Source: Alphaproteobacteria bacterium (GTDB lineage: Bacteria; Pseudomonadota; Alphaproteobacteria; Rhizobiales; JAJFHC01). Taken from it: 64,000 nucleotides of DNA. The first letter of the stretch is position 1. The number at the start of each line of letters is the position of its first letter. The notes beneath the pieces are model-generated. The model did no database searches. It was not told the origin of the DNA and saw only the letters and a program-made list of their open reading frames with translations. A program made the position numbers and the translations under genes. Below are positions 36,211 through 45,427 of the stretch, one piece after another. The stretch covers positions 62,001 through 126,000 of the forward strand of contig JAJFHD010000096.1 of the NCBI GenBank assembly GCA_021775805.1, given 5' to 3'.

Positions 36211-37178
36211 AACTCGACGGACACGACACGTCCGGCATCGGGGTCAAATCGCCAGGTATTGTCGCAACTGAGTTCAACGCCTCCGCGCCATAGCGATCTG
36301 CCGCACAGGTGCCTCCAATCCAGACGCCGGGCGAGCACATCTCTTCCCAAGTCGGTCAATCGGACCGGTATGTCAAAGGCCTCGCGGGCAAATCCGGTCG
36401 TGATCTGTCCTCCCCGGGGCATGAATTCGATCAGTGCGTGATCGTGCGCGCCAAGCTGGCGCATAAGCCACAGAAAAACCGCGTCGCCCAGAAACTGGCG
36501 TTCCTCGTCTTCCAGGCACGGACGAAACAATTGGGCAGGCGTCTTAGGTCTGTCAGAAAGCTTGCTCAATATCTGGCGTTCGCTGCGGGTCAGGCCGTCC
36601 CCGATCCAGGGATACTCCTGAAAGTGACGCTGGAGCGCGTCGCGTAGATACGGCACGGCCGCAAGGTCGCCATCCACACGGTCGCGCAATTTTTCCGGCG
36701 TATCGGACCTGAAGGCCGTCCATATGTCGGCTGCCACGGCAACAGCATCCGCGCTTATCGGAGTACGGCTGTTTACCAGATCCGGCACATCGTCCGGTTT
36801 CAGCCGTCCGAAGCACCCGTCGATCTCAACCAGGGAAATATTGCCTTGATAATTTGTTTCACTTCCGAAACAGTCCAGTATTTGTAGCAGTTGTAGTTGA
36901 TCGTAGAGATCGGCTTCAAACCACAGAACGACTTCGTCATGAGCGGCCGCGTGTCGGAATTGTGCATCGCGGGAGGTAAAGGCCTCCGTGACGTCGGCGG
37001 CGTTTGCCCAACCGCACGACGCGATGAAATGACCCCTGACACGCGACAGGGCTTCCAGGGACGGCAATGCCGGAACAGGACCTTCGTGCAGGACGTCACG
37101 CCAGGCAATAACAGAGCCTTCGACGCCACCGGCACGCAACAACTCTAGAGCGACGTCCCCGTCTGTTACGTGAAACAC
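36204..37178 (-). CDS. DUF1835 domain protein
   Basis: This 324-residue protein begins MFHVTDGDVALELLRAGGVEGSVIAWRD, split here only for naming: the DUF1835 N-terminal signature HVTDGD, then VLHEGPVP and a long C-terminal helical region with LTxxERQIL. The family has no assigned function. It follows the FDH alpha subunit by 18 bp on the same strand, so it is probably co-transcribed with it, although no link between DUF1835 and FDH is known to me. Confidence 0.85.
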   Translation of the reverse strand: MFHVTDGDVALELLRAGGVEGSVIAWRDVLHEGPVPALPSLEALSRVRGHFIASCGWANAADVTEAFTSRDAQFRHAAAHDEVVLWFEADLYDQLQLLQILDCFGSETNYQGNISLVEIDGCFGRLKPDDVPDLVNSRTPISADAVAVAADIWTAFRSDTPEKLRDRVDGDLAAVPYLRDALQRHFQEYPWIGDGLTRSERQILSKLSDRPKTPAQLFRPCLEDEERQFLGDAVFLWLMRQLGAHDHALIEFMPRGGQITTGFAREAFDIPVRLTDLGRDVLARRLDWRHLCGRSLWRGGVELSCDNTWRFDPDAGRVVSVEFY

Positions 37179-37196
37179 TAAACGCGAGCCTTTGCT

Positions 37197-39965
37197 CTAT
37201 TCGGCAGCTTCCGTCTGAGCGTGGGTCATGATACGGGCCGCACAGAACTTGAACTCGGGGATTTTTCCGAACGGGTCGAGGGCCGGATTGGTCAGGAGAT
37301 TGGCCGCGGCTTCCACAAAGGCAAACGGCACGAAGATAACCCCATCGGGAATAGCGGTATCGGCGCGCGAATTTAGCACGATCGCACCGCGCCTGGTCTC
37401 GATCCGCACGGGGTCGCCGGCAGAAATACCAAGATCACGAATCGTGCCCGGAGACAGGGACGCCACAGCTTCCGGTTCGATCGCATCAAGCTGGGACGCC
37501 CGTCGTGTCATGGCCCCCGTGTGCCAGTGTTCGAGCTGACGCCCGGTCGTCAGAATCATCGGATACTCGTGGTCCGGTTGCTCGTCGGGCGGAATGATGG
37601 CGGCGGGAACAAACTTGCCAAGCCCGCTCTGGGTCGGGAAGCGGTCGCCGAACACGATATCCTCGCCAGGCCTGTCCTCGGAAAGGCAGGGGTAGGTCAC
37701 GGAGTTTTCCCGGACGAGCCTGTCCCAGGTAATATTGTCGAGCGACGGCATCGCCTGTTTCATTTCCGCAAAGACATCCCTGGGGTGGTCGTAGTTCCAG
37801 TCCAGTCCCATGCGCCGGGCGAGTTCCTGAACCACCCACCAGTCGGGCATGGCCTCGCCGGGTGCATCGACCGCCTTGCGGCCCATCTGAACCTGGCGGT
37901 TGGTGTTGGAAACCGTCCCGTCCTTCTCGGGCCAGGCCGTCGCCGGCAGAACCACATCTGCGAACATGGCCGTCTCGGTCAGAAAAATATCCTGCACCAC
38001 CAGGTGATCGAGCATGGCCAGCGCTTCGCGGGCGTGACCTGCATCGGGGTCCGACATAGCCGGGTTTTCTCCCAGCACATACATGCCTTTGATCGTGCCG
38101 GCATGTGTTGCGTCCATGATCTCTACGACCGTGAGCCCTGGATCCGGATCGAGATCTATCTTCCACAGGGTCTCAAGCCTGGTGCGGCTGTCGTCATGTC
38201 CGGTCTTTTTGTAGTCCGGAAAAAACATCGGAATAAGCCCGGCATCCGAGGCACCCTGTACATTGTTCTGGCCCCGTAACGGATGCAGCCCAGTGCCCTT
38301 GCGGCCCACCTGTCCGGCCATCAGAGCCAGCGAGATCAGACAGCGGGAATTGTCCGTGCCGTGAATGTGCTGGCTGACACCCATGCCCCAGAAGATGATC
38401 GCCGCATTGGCCTTGGCGTAGGTCCGCGCCACGGCCCGCAGAAGATCGGGTTCGATACCGCAGATTTCGCTCATGGCTTCCGGCGTATATTGGGCGAGGT
38501 GATCCTTGAGTTTCTCGAAGCCCTCTGTGTGGGCCTGCACATACTGGCGATCGTAAAGATCCTCCTCGACAATCACGTTCATGATCGCATTCAGCATCGA
38601 AACATCCCCGCCCGGTTTGAACTGGAGCATGTGTGTGGCGTGGCGTTTCAGGGCCTGCCCACGCGGGTCCATGACGATCAACTGGGCGCCGCGCTTGGCA
38701 GCCTGCTTGAAATAGGTTGCCGCGACCGGGTGGTTTTCCGTCGGATTGGCACCGATGACAATGATCACATCGGAGTCGCGAACTGCCGTGAACGGCGCGG
38801 TGACCGCACCCGATCCGATGGTTTCCATCAATGCGGACACCGATGAGGCGTGGCAGAGCCTGGTGCAGTGATCAACGTTGTTGCTGCCGAAACCGGTGCG
38901 CACCAGTTTCTGGAACAGGTAGGCCTCCTCGTTCGAACATTTGGCCGACCCGAAACCTGCGAGAGACTTTTTGCCCATACCATCGCGCAACGCGGTCAGA
39001 CCGGAGGCCGCCCGGTCCAGCGCCTCTTCCCAGGTGGCCTCCCGGAAATGGGTCAGCGGATTAGACGGATCCATGTCGGGAAAATTTGACTTCGGCGCGT
39101 CTTCGCGTCTGATCAGTGGTTTTGTCAGGCGTTCCCGGTTGTCGATATAGTCAAAACCGAACCGCCCCTTGACGCAAAGCCGGTTCTCGTTGGCCGGACC
39201 GCCGGCGCCTTCCACATAGGCGATCTTGTTGTCCCTGATCTTGTAGCTGATCTGACAGCCAACGCCGCAATAAGGGCAAATGCTGTCGACTTCGCGGTCG
39301 AACCCGCGGCTGCCGACACCGGCCTCATTGACGATTGACCCGGGCATCAATGCCCCGGTCGGGCAGGCCTGCACGCATTCGCCGCACGCCACACACGTGC
39401 TCGAGCCCATCGGGTCGTCGAAGTCGAACACAATCTTCGAGTTGCTGCCGCGTCCGGCCATCCCGATCACGTCGTTGACCTGAACCTCACGGCAGGCCCT
39501 GACGCACAGGTTGCAGTGGATGCAGGCATCAAGATTGACGCGCATCGCAGGGTGGGAACTGTCCGGCCCGGGCGCCGAGCGCATGGGAAACCGGCTCGAC
39601 GTGGTGTCTTGCGCCTCGGCCCAAGCCCACAGGCCGCTGGCCTGGTCGTGCGCTTCTTCCTTGACCGGTTGGTCGGCCACAAGCATTTCCATGACCATGC
39701 GCCGTGCCGTTTTGGAGCGGTCGTTCTGGCTGTTCACAACCATGCCATCGCGTGGAGTGCGGATACACGAGGCGGCCAGAACCCGCTCGCCTTCTATTTC
39801 CACCATGCACGCCCGGCAGTTGCCGTCGGCCCGGTAACCCGGTTCGTCGCGGTAACAAAGATGCGGAATATCCGTCCCGATCCGTTTTGCGACCTGCCAG
39901 ATCGTTTCATCGGACCCGGCTTCGACCTCGCGGCCGTCGAGGGTAAACTTGATATTTTCGCTCAT
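37197..39965 (-). CDS. fdh1A: NAD-linked formate dehydrogenase catalytic (alpha) subunit
   Basis: This 922-residue iron-sulfur molybdo- or tungsto-enzyme oxidises formate to CO2. In order it has a plant-type [2Fe-2S] domain (CYRDEPGY...CRAC), a histidine-containing cluster region, two [4Fe-4S] motifs (CIHCNLCVRAC and CVACGECVQAC), the N-terminal CPYCGVGC of the MopB fold, the metal-ligand Cys in VDHCTRLCHASS, and the C-terminal molybdopterin dinucleotide-binding domain. The ligand is a Cys (not selenocysteine). The start at 39965 is preferred; a GTG at 40004 is possible. It follows the beta subunit by 65 bp. Confidence 0.93.
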   Translation of the reverse strand: MSENIKFTLDGREVEAGSDETIWQVAKRIGTDIPHLCYRDEPGYRADGNCRACMVEIEGERVLAASCIRTPRDGMVVNSQNDRSKTARRMVMEMLVADQPVKEEAHDQASGLWAWAEAQDTTSSRFPMRSAPGPDSSHPAMRVNLDACIHCNLCVRACREVQVNDVIGMAGRGSNSKIVFDFDDPMGSSTCVACGECVQACPTGALMPGSIVNEAGVGSRGFDREVDSICPYCGVGCQISYKIRDNKIAYVEGAGGPANENRLCVKGRFGFDYIDNRERLTKPLIRREDAPKSNFPDMDPSNPLTHFREATWEEALDRAASGLTALRDGMGKKSLAGFGSAKCSNEEAYLFQKLVRTGFGSNNVDHCTRLCHASSVSALMETIGSGAVTAPFTAVRDSDVIIVIGANPTENHPVAATYFKQAAKRGAQLIVMDPRGQALKRHATHMLQFKPGGDVSMLNAIMNVIVEEDLYDRQYVQAHTEGFEKLKDHLAQYTPEAMSEICGIEPDLLRAVARTYAKANAAIIFWGMGVSQHIHGTDNSRCLISLALMAGQVGRKGTGLHPLRGQNNVQGASDAGLIPMFFPDYKKTGHDDSRTRLETLWKIDLDPDPGLTVVEIMDATHAGTIKGMYVLGENPAMSDPDAGHAREALAMLDHLVVQDIFLTETAMFADVVLPATAWPEKDGTVSNTNRQVQMGRKAVDAPGEAMPDWWVVQELARRMGLDWNYDHPRDVFAEMKQAMPSLDNITWDRLVRENSVTYPCLSEDRPGEDIVFGDRFPTQSGLGKFVPAAIIPPDEQPDHEYPMILTTGRQLEHWHTGAMTRRASQLDAIEPEAVASLSPGTIRDLGISAGDPVRIETRRGAIVLNSRADTAIPDGVIFVPFAFVEAAANLLTNPALDPFGKIPEFKFCAARIMTHAQTEAAE

Positions 39966-40030
39966 GGTGACGCAAGGCTCCGTCAGGTCTCTTGGATTGA
40001 GCACCGTGTCCGGCGCTAAGAAATTTCGGA

Positions 40031-41749
40031 TTACAGTTCATCCCGGAAGTATTTGAACACCGATTGAAGCGGGTTTGAAGCTGCTTGTCCAAGGCCGCAG
40101 ATGGAGGCATCCGCCATGGCCGCCGACAATTCGTTCAAAAGCGGCTCGTCCCAGGTATCCTGCTGCATCAATTTTACAGCCTTCTCGCACCCGACCCGGC
40201 AAGGCGTGCATTGCCCGCAGCTTTCGTCTTCAAAGAATTTCAGGAGATTCAAGGCCGCATCCCGGGCCGTGTCCTTGTCCGAAAGGATCACCACCGCATG
40301 GGATCCGATCAGGCAGCCGTATTTCTCGAGTTCCCCGAAATCGAGCGGCAGGTCGTCCATCGAGGCCGGCAGAATCCCACCGGACGCGCCGCCCGGGAGG
40401 TAGCCTCTGAAACTGTGCCCCTCGGCCATGCCGCCGCAGTAATCATCTATCAGTTCACGAACCGTGACGCCGGCTGGCGTCAGCTTGACGCCGGGGTTCT
40501 TGACCCGGCCCGACACCGAGTAGGATCTCAGCCCCTTGCGGCCGGGCTTGCCCTGGTCTGCAAACCACTGCGCCCCACGGGACAGGATTTCCGGCATCCA
40601 GAACACGGTCTCGACATTGTGCACCAGTGTCGGGCGACCGAACACGCCGACCTGCGCCACATAGGGCGGCCGGTGGCGCGGCAGGCCGCGCTTGCCTTCA
40701 ATGCTCTCGATCATGGCCGATTCTTCACCGCATATATAGGCGCCCGCACCGCGGCGAAGGTCCACATAGCCAGGCTCGATCAGGCCTTCAGCCTCGAGCG
40801 CGGCGATTTCAGCAATCAGAATTTCACGGGCTGCAGGGTACTCGTCGCGCAGGTAGACAAAAACAGTTTGCGCATCCACCCCCCAGGCGCCGATCAGCAT
40901 GCCTTCCAGGAACTGGTGCGGTTTGGTCTCGAGATAATGGCGGTCCTTAAAAGTTCCAGGTTCGCCCTCGTCTGCATTGATGCACATGTAACGCGGACCC
41001 GCTTCCGAACGGACAAATCCCCACTTGGTGCCGGACGGAAAACCGGCCCCGCCAAGGCCCCGCAATCCGGCCTCGCCAAATGTCTCAATAACGCCTTCCG
41101 GCGTCTTATCACCCGATCGGCATGACTTGAGCATGTCGTAACCGCCCCGGGACACATACTGCGCAAACGTCTCGTACTCCGGCACCAGCGGTGTGGTGTC
41201 CCGGTTTCCCGCCGCCGCCAGAACCTTGTCCGCGTCGGCATGGTCGATGTGCCGTTGTCCGACAACCGCCACGGGTGCCAGGTCGCATCGCCCCATGCAT
41301 GGTGCATGAACCACACGGACATCCTTGGGCGCGTTCTCGCCCAGTTGCGCCAGCAGGGCGTCGGCCCCCATCAGGGCGCAACTCAGACTGTCGCAGACCC
41401 GCACCGTGACTTCCGCCGGCGCCGCCTCGCCTTCCTTCACCACATCGAAGTGATGGTAGAAGGTTGCGACCTCGTAGACTTCCGCCTGGGCGAGTTTCAT
41501 GTCGTGGGCAAGTGCACGCAGGTGTCTGGCGTCAAGACAACCGTACTTGTCCTGGATCAGATGAAGGAATTCGATCAGCAGATCGCTTCTGCGCGGGCGG
41601 TCGCCGAGCAAGGCCTGTACGTCGTCGAGAGCATCCATATCGACCTGACGGCCCTTGGGAAACGCGCGCGACTTGCCGCGGCGTCTGCCGTCGGTATTCT
41701 TGCCCGGCCGTGTAACCTTCGATCTCAGGTCGGTTTGTGGTGAACTCAT
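40031..41749 (-). CDS. fdh1B: Formate dehydrogenase beta subunit, fused NuoE-NuoF type
   Basis: This is a 572-residue diaphorase subunit. A basic leader of about 35 residues is followed by a NuoE/24-kDa thioredoxin-like [2Fe-2S] domain (about 40-170, with VRVCDSLSCALMG and APCMGRCDLAP). A NuoF/51-kDa domain follows (about 200-572) with GLRGLGGAGFPSG for FMN/NADH, EGEPGTFKDR, ICGEESAMIESIEG, and the cluster motif ESCGQCTPCRVG. It takes electrons from the alpha subunit to NAD+. The fused two-gene layout matches Methylobacterium FDH1 rather than the split FdsG/FdsB. AGGA lies upstream of the ATG. Confidence 0.93.
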   Translation of the reverse strand: MSSPQTDLRSKVTRPGKNTDGRRRGKSRAFPKGRQVDMDALDDVQALLGDRPRRSDLLIEFLHLIQDKYGCLDARHLRALAHDMKLAQAEVYEVATFYHHFDVVKEGEAAPAEVTVRVCDSLSCALMGADALLAQLGENAPKDVRVVHAPCMGRCDLAPVAVVGQRHIDHADADKVLAAAGNRDTTPLVPEYETFAQYVSRGGYDMLKSCRSGDKTPEGVIETFGEAGLRGLGGAGFPSGTKWGFVRSEAGPRYMCINADEGEPGTFKDRHYLETKPHQFLEGMLIGAWGVDAQTVFVYLRDEYPAAREILIAEIAALEAEGLIEPGYVDLRRGAGAYICGEESAMIESIEGKRGLPRHRPPYVAQVGVFGRPTLVHNVETVFWMPEILSRGAQWFADQGKPGRKGLRSYSVSGRVKNPGVKLTPAGVTVRELIDDYCGGMAEGHSFRGYLPGGASGGILPASMDDLPLDFGELEKYGCLIGSHAVVILSDKDTARDAALNLLKFFEDESCGQCTPCRVGCEKAVKLMQQDTWDEPLLNELSAAMADASICGLGQAASNPLQSVFKYFRDEL

Positions 41750-41928
41750 CGATAAAAATTCCTAAAGCCGTGACACAGCGGGTTCTTTTGGTAGTGGTGG
41801 CGCTAACATCACTGTATGGCCCTTGAGCCTACCCGCCGCAAACGTCATATTACGTCCAAAACCGCCGCCCGTTGGTCAGTCAGGAGTCGGTTTTGGACAG
41901 ATTCTCATATTGTGGGATACCATACACC

Positions 41929-42159
41929 ATGAGCGAAGCCGATGAAATCCTCGATGTAAGGGGGTTGCTGTGTCCGCTGCCGGTCCTCAAGGCCAGAAAA
42001 CGGCTCATGGGTATGAAGCAAGGATCGGTTCTCCGGCTCGAGGCGACCGACCCGGCATCGGTAATCGACGTCCCGCACTATTGTGCGGAGAGCGGCAATG
42101 AGCTTGTGGATAAGGTTCAGGATGACGACCTTTTCACCTACTGGATCAGGCGCACGTGA
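41929..42159 (+). CDS. TusA-family sulfur carrier protein
   Basis: This 76-residue SirA/TusA-like protein has the invariant RGLLCPLPVLKARK motif (Cys about residue 13) and the C-terminal half with VIDVPHYCAESGNEL. TusA proteins carry persulfide sulfur between desulfurases and acceptors, including molybdopterin synthesis. It is divergent from the FDH operon, so delivery of sulfur towards FdhD or the cofactor is an attractive but unproven role. The ATG at 41929 is preferred over an in-frame upstream TTG at 41872. Confidence 0.88.
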   Translation: MSEADEILDVRGLLCPLPVLKARKRLMGMKQGSVLRLEATDPASVIDVPHYCAESGNELVDKVQDDDLFTYWIRRT

Positions 42160-42193
42160 GCCCTCCACATTTCATTGGCAATTTCTTTTGTTG

Positions 42194-43723
42194 CTAATCG
42201 GCCTCTGGCCTCGCCGGGCTCCAGAGGCGGTACACAACGACATTCCGGTATCTGTAAAACAGCACATATTCGCTGTTGATGAAGTTTTGGATCTCTTTCG
42301 CATGCTCGCCCAGATATGCAGGCGCCGGGCCGGGCCAGGAAACAACAAAGGTCGGGCGGCTTCTGACAATGCGCCGAAGTTCGTCTTTGGCAATGTATCC
42401 GGCGTCACTGAGTGTCGAGATGATCGGTGCTCTCACGAGATTGCTGGGATGGGTGACGACCTTGGAAACCGGCTTGGCATCGAGATACCAAAGGACCAGA
42501 TGATTGCCCAGGGCCCAGACTGTATCATCGGGCCGCCGCACGGCATCGATGCGATCGGCGGTTCTTCTCATGCCGTGAGATTCCCGGACAAATCCCGGCT
42601 CAGTGAGCACGCGCAGCGTCGTGGAACCGTTGACCATCAAGGCAAAATAGAAAGGAATCATCGCGAGGCTGCAGGCAACAACAAAAAACGGACGGCTTGG
42701 CCGGAGAGCACCTAATCCACGCGATGCGAACACACCGGCAAATGGGATCACATGGAGCCAGTAGTGATGGTACGCCGCTCCCGTGATGAGAACTGAACCG
42801 GAAACCGCACCGAACATCAACCACAACAAAACATCCTCCCGGACAAGCTTTCGCGAATCCTCGTCGGACCTGAATAGACCCAGCACAGTATCGACCGCAC
42901 CAAATGCCAGACACAACACGATCGGCTTGAACATCCAGTACCAACTGTACGATTTGAACGCATCCAGAGCGCTCATCTGATCGCCGGAATATGCCAGAGC
43001 GACATCGACCACGCTTAGCTTCAGCACGTCCAGTGCATCGGCATGCGCATAGGCCATAACAAGCACCAATGGTGGCACGAGTCCGGCAAGAATGTAGGCA
43101 AGCAACGAGCGCCGGGCGCGTGATTGGTTCGCTCCAAACACGCTGATCCACAGGAAGTACAGGCCGAAAGCAACCGCGACCACCCCGAGGTTGGTACGGG
43201 TCAGCGTGGCGAGTGAAATGAGAAGGCCGGCCAACGCGACCGCCCACAGTCGGTCCGGCCGCGCAATTATCAGCCAAAGCGCCCACATCAACATCGCCAT
43301 GGCGGGGAGTTCAGTGCTGGTGTGTTGCCCGAAAGTGGGCGCGCTCATGAAGATCGCGAGCAATACGCCGACTCCGGCCGATAAGGTATCGACCTTGCGC
43401 CGGGCAATCGCGAACGCGGCCACGCTCGAGGCTAGAATGCAAAAATCACCAAACAGGCGGATCGCGACCAGCGACTTGCCGAAGACGGCCATGACACCTG
43501 CGAGCAGGTAAAACATGAATGGAGGCTTGATATCAAAACGTTTGATGTAGGGCAGTTCGCCATCCAAGACGTCCGAGGCCATCAGGATGAAAGTGCCTTC
43601 GTCCCAGTCTATTGACTCCCGGTGGAGACTGCCGATCTGAGTGGCCAGCACGGCGGCCGCAAATATCAAGACCCAGGTCAACGGCTTGTCGGCAAACAGG
43701 CGCACCTGACGCAAGCCAGCCAT
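42194..43723 (-). CDS. GT39/ArnT-like membrane glycosyltransferase
   Basis: This 509-residue protein has about 10-12 transmembrane helices. The early periplasmic loop motif IDWDEGTF (about residues 36-43) holds the acidic catalytic pair typical of GT39/GT83 polyprenyl-phosphate-dependent transferases, followed by KRFDIKPPFMFYLLAG. It would transfer a sugar from a polyprenyl-phosphate donor to lipid A, protein or a glycan on the outer face of the inner membrane. The donor and acceptor are not apparent, and no dedicated donor-synthesis gene is nearby. It starts at the ATG at 43723; a TTG precedes it by one codon. Confidence 0.82.
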   Translation of the reverse strand: MAGLRQVRLFADKPLTWVLIFAAAVLATQIGSLHRESIDWDEGTFILMASDVLDGELPYIKRFDIKPPFMFYLLAGVMAVFGKSLVAIRLFGDFCILASSVAAFAIARRKVDTLSAGVGVLLAIFMSAPTFGQHTSTELPAMAMLMWALWLIIARPDRLWAVALAGLLISLATLTRTNLGVVAVAFGLYFLWISVFGANQSRARRSLLAYILAGLVPPLVLVMAYAHADALDVLKLSVVDVALAYSGDQMSALDAFKSYSWYWMFKPIVLCLAFGAVDTVLGLFRSDEDSRKLVREDVLLWLMFGAVSGSVLITGAAYHHYWLHVIPFAGVFASRGLGALRPSRPFFVVACSLAMIPFYFALMVNGSTTLRVLTEPGFVRESHGMRRTADRIDAVRRPDDTVWALGNHLVLWYLDAKPVSKVVTHPSNLVRAPIISTLSDAGYIAKDELRRIVRSRPTFVVSWPGPAPAYLGEHAKEIQNFINSEYVLFYRYRNVVVYRLWSPARPEAD

Positions 43724-43806
43724 CAATTGGTTCGCGGTTCATGTTTGGAGAGCATGTCGGTTGACATCGCGATCATAATGATTGCCTTGGACGACTCAAC
43801 GGTCTG

Positions 43807-44148
43807 TTATACCAATGCAGCTTTCACGTCATCCTTGAAGCCAACATGGACATACTCGCCGGCTTCGAAGACCGGGCGTTTGATAAGAGCGGGATAAGCC
43901 GCCATCAGGGCAACCGCTGCCGCCTCGCCGATCCCCTGCTTTACCTCTTCGTCAAGCGTCCGCCAGGTTGTGCCGCGCCGGTTGAGCAACGTTTCCCAAC
44001 CCACCACCGCAGACCACGCGGCAATCTGCTCAGGCGACACACCGTCGGCGCGAACATCGCGAAACTCAAAGGGCAAGTCACGAGCCTTCAGCCAGACAAT
44101 GGCCTTTCGACAGGTGTCGCAATTCTTGAGGCCGTAGACGGCGATCAT
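43807..44148 (-). CDS. ArsC/Spx-fold protein, YffB-like
   Basis: The ATG at 44148 follows GGGGAG by five bases and gives 113 residues; the frame open to 44529 runs through the COG0523 gene. It is an ArsC-superfamily thioredoxin-like protein with the CDTCRKAI motif (Cys about residues 10 and 13), NRRGTTWRTL near residue 57 and PALIKRPVFE near 90. It resembles YffB-type reductases more than true arsenate reductases. Twelve bases separate it from the upstream GTPase gene, so the two are co-transcribed. Confidence 0.88.
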   Translation of the reverse strand: MIAVYGLKNCDTCRKAIVWLKARDLPFEFRDVRADGVSPEQIAAWSAVVGWETLLNRRGTTWRTLDEEVKQGIGEAAAVALMAAYPALIKRPVFEAGEYVHVGFKDDVKAALV

Positions 44149-44159
44149 GGCCGCTCCCC

Positions 44160-45314
44160 TTAGCTTTTGTCGAAAAATCCGCCGCCACGATTGATTGACA
44201 ACGTTTGATTGGGCTCGAAGGCCGCGACCGCGTCCATCGCCGATGGCGGTTCGGCGAACGCTTTCATCAAGCCTTCCAGATGTTCCTTCGGAATGTTGCG
44301 CGTGATGAAAACGATCCGCGAACGCCGGTCGCTGTCGGGCCAGGCATCCAGGTGGACCGGTGGATGAAAAACATGCTGCACGCCATGGATGACGACCGGG
44401 CGTTCCGGATCCTCCTCGAGCTGCACGATCCCCTTCATCCGCAACAGATCCGCCCCGTAGTTTGCTCTGAGAAGTTCCATGAACAGGTTGAAGCTGTTCA
44501 TGGAAAGCGGGGCATCCTGCGCGATACAATAGGCGCTGATGTTTTCGTCATGACGATTGACGTCGTGGTGGTGAGTATGATGGTCACCGCCATCATGTTC
44601 CTCGGCGAAAGCCTCTTCTCGCAACCACCGCGCCACATCAGGTGCCTTGGTGTCAGGGTTGTAGAGGCCCGCATCGAACAAATCCGCCGCCGACACCTGC
44701 CCGTGACAGGCGACAATAAGTTTGGCCGCTGGGTTCAAGGATCCGAGCCGGGTCTTTAGGTCTTCCAGGGACTCCGCCCGTTTCCCATCATCGCGGCACA
44801 GGTCCGTTTTTGTCAGAACGATCCGGTCGGCGACGGCCGCCTGCTTTACGGCTTCGCCATGGCTTTCCAGCGTGTCCAACCCGTTGACGGCATCCACCGT
44901 CGCGATCACCCCGTCCAGGCGATAGCGCATGACAAGGTACGGGTGGCTCATGATTGTGTGCAGGATCGGCGCCGGATCGGCCAGGCCCGTGGTTTCGATC
45001 ACGACCCGGTCGAAGGCCTTGATCCGGCCGTCGTCACGGCGTTCCAGAAGGTCGTTCAGGGTATCGACCAGATCGCCCCGTATCGAGCAGCAAAGACAGC
45101 CACTGGACATCTCCAGGATGCCTTCATCGGCACTTTCCACCAGCAGGTGGTCGAGCCCGATCTCACCGAACTCGTTGATAATAATCGCTGCATTCGCAAG
45201 CGCCGTGTCACGCACCAGTTGATTCAGCAACGTCGTCTTGCCGCTGCCCAGAAAACCGGTCAGGACGGCAACCGGTATCGGCGCCTGCGATGAATGTGTG
45301 GCGGGTTCGGTCAT
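44160..45314 (-). CDS. COG0523 (CobW/ZNG1-like) metal-chaperone GTPase
   Basis: This 384-residue P-loop GTPase has Walker A GFLGSGKTTLLN (residues 20-31), the metal-binding GCLCCS motif (about 71-76) and an NKXD-like TKTDLC. A His/Asp-rich linker (about residues 242-262, including HHTHHHD) leads to the C-terminal CobW domain. Members insert zinc, cobalt or other metals into client proteins. There is no zinc-uptake operon or clear Zur box in the flanks, so the client is unknown. It is followed by the YffB-like gene. Confidence 0.92.
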   Translation of the reverse strand: MTEPATHSSQAPIPVAVLTGFLGSGKTTLLNQLVRDTALANAAIIINEFGEIGLDHLLVESADEGILEMSSGCLCCSIRGDLVDTLNDLLERRDDGRIKAFDRVVIETTGLADPAPILHTIMSHPYLVMRYRLDGVIATVDAVNGLDTLESHGEAVKQAAVADRIVLTKTDLCRDDGKRAESLEDLKTRLGSLNPAAKLIVACHGQVSAADLFDAGLYNPDTKAPDVARWLREEAFAEEHDGGDHHTHHHDVNRHDENISAYCIAQDAPLSMNSFNLFMELLRANYGADLLRMKGIVQLEEDPERPVVIHGVQHVFHPPVHLDAWPDSDRRSRIVFITRNIPKEHLEGLMKAFAEPPSAMDAVAAFEPNQTLSINRGGGFFDKS

Positions 45315-45427
45315 GTCATGGAGTCTATACCCGATCTTGCACCGGGCATGCCACCATCACGTACCCGTAGATCGGCATTTGCAGCGGCGTGCCCGCATTC
45401 GGCCGCCAGATTGACGGTCCCAATCGA

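Noticed and set aside
37197..39965. Selenocysteine formate dehydrogenase
   Set aside because: The metal-ligand position is a Cys codon in DHCTRLCHASS and no in-frame TGA is present.
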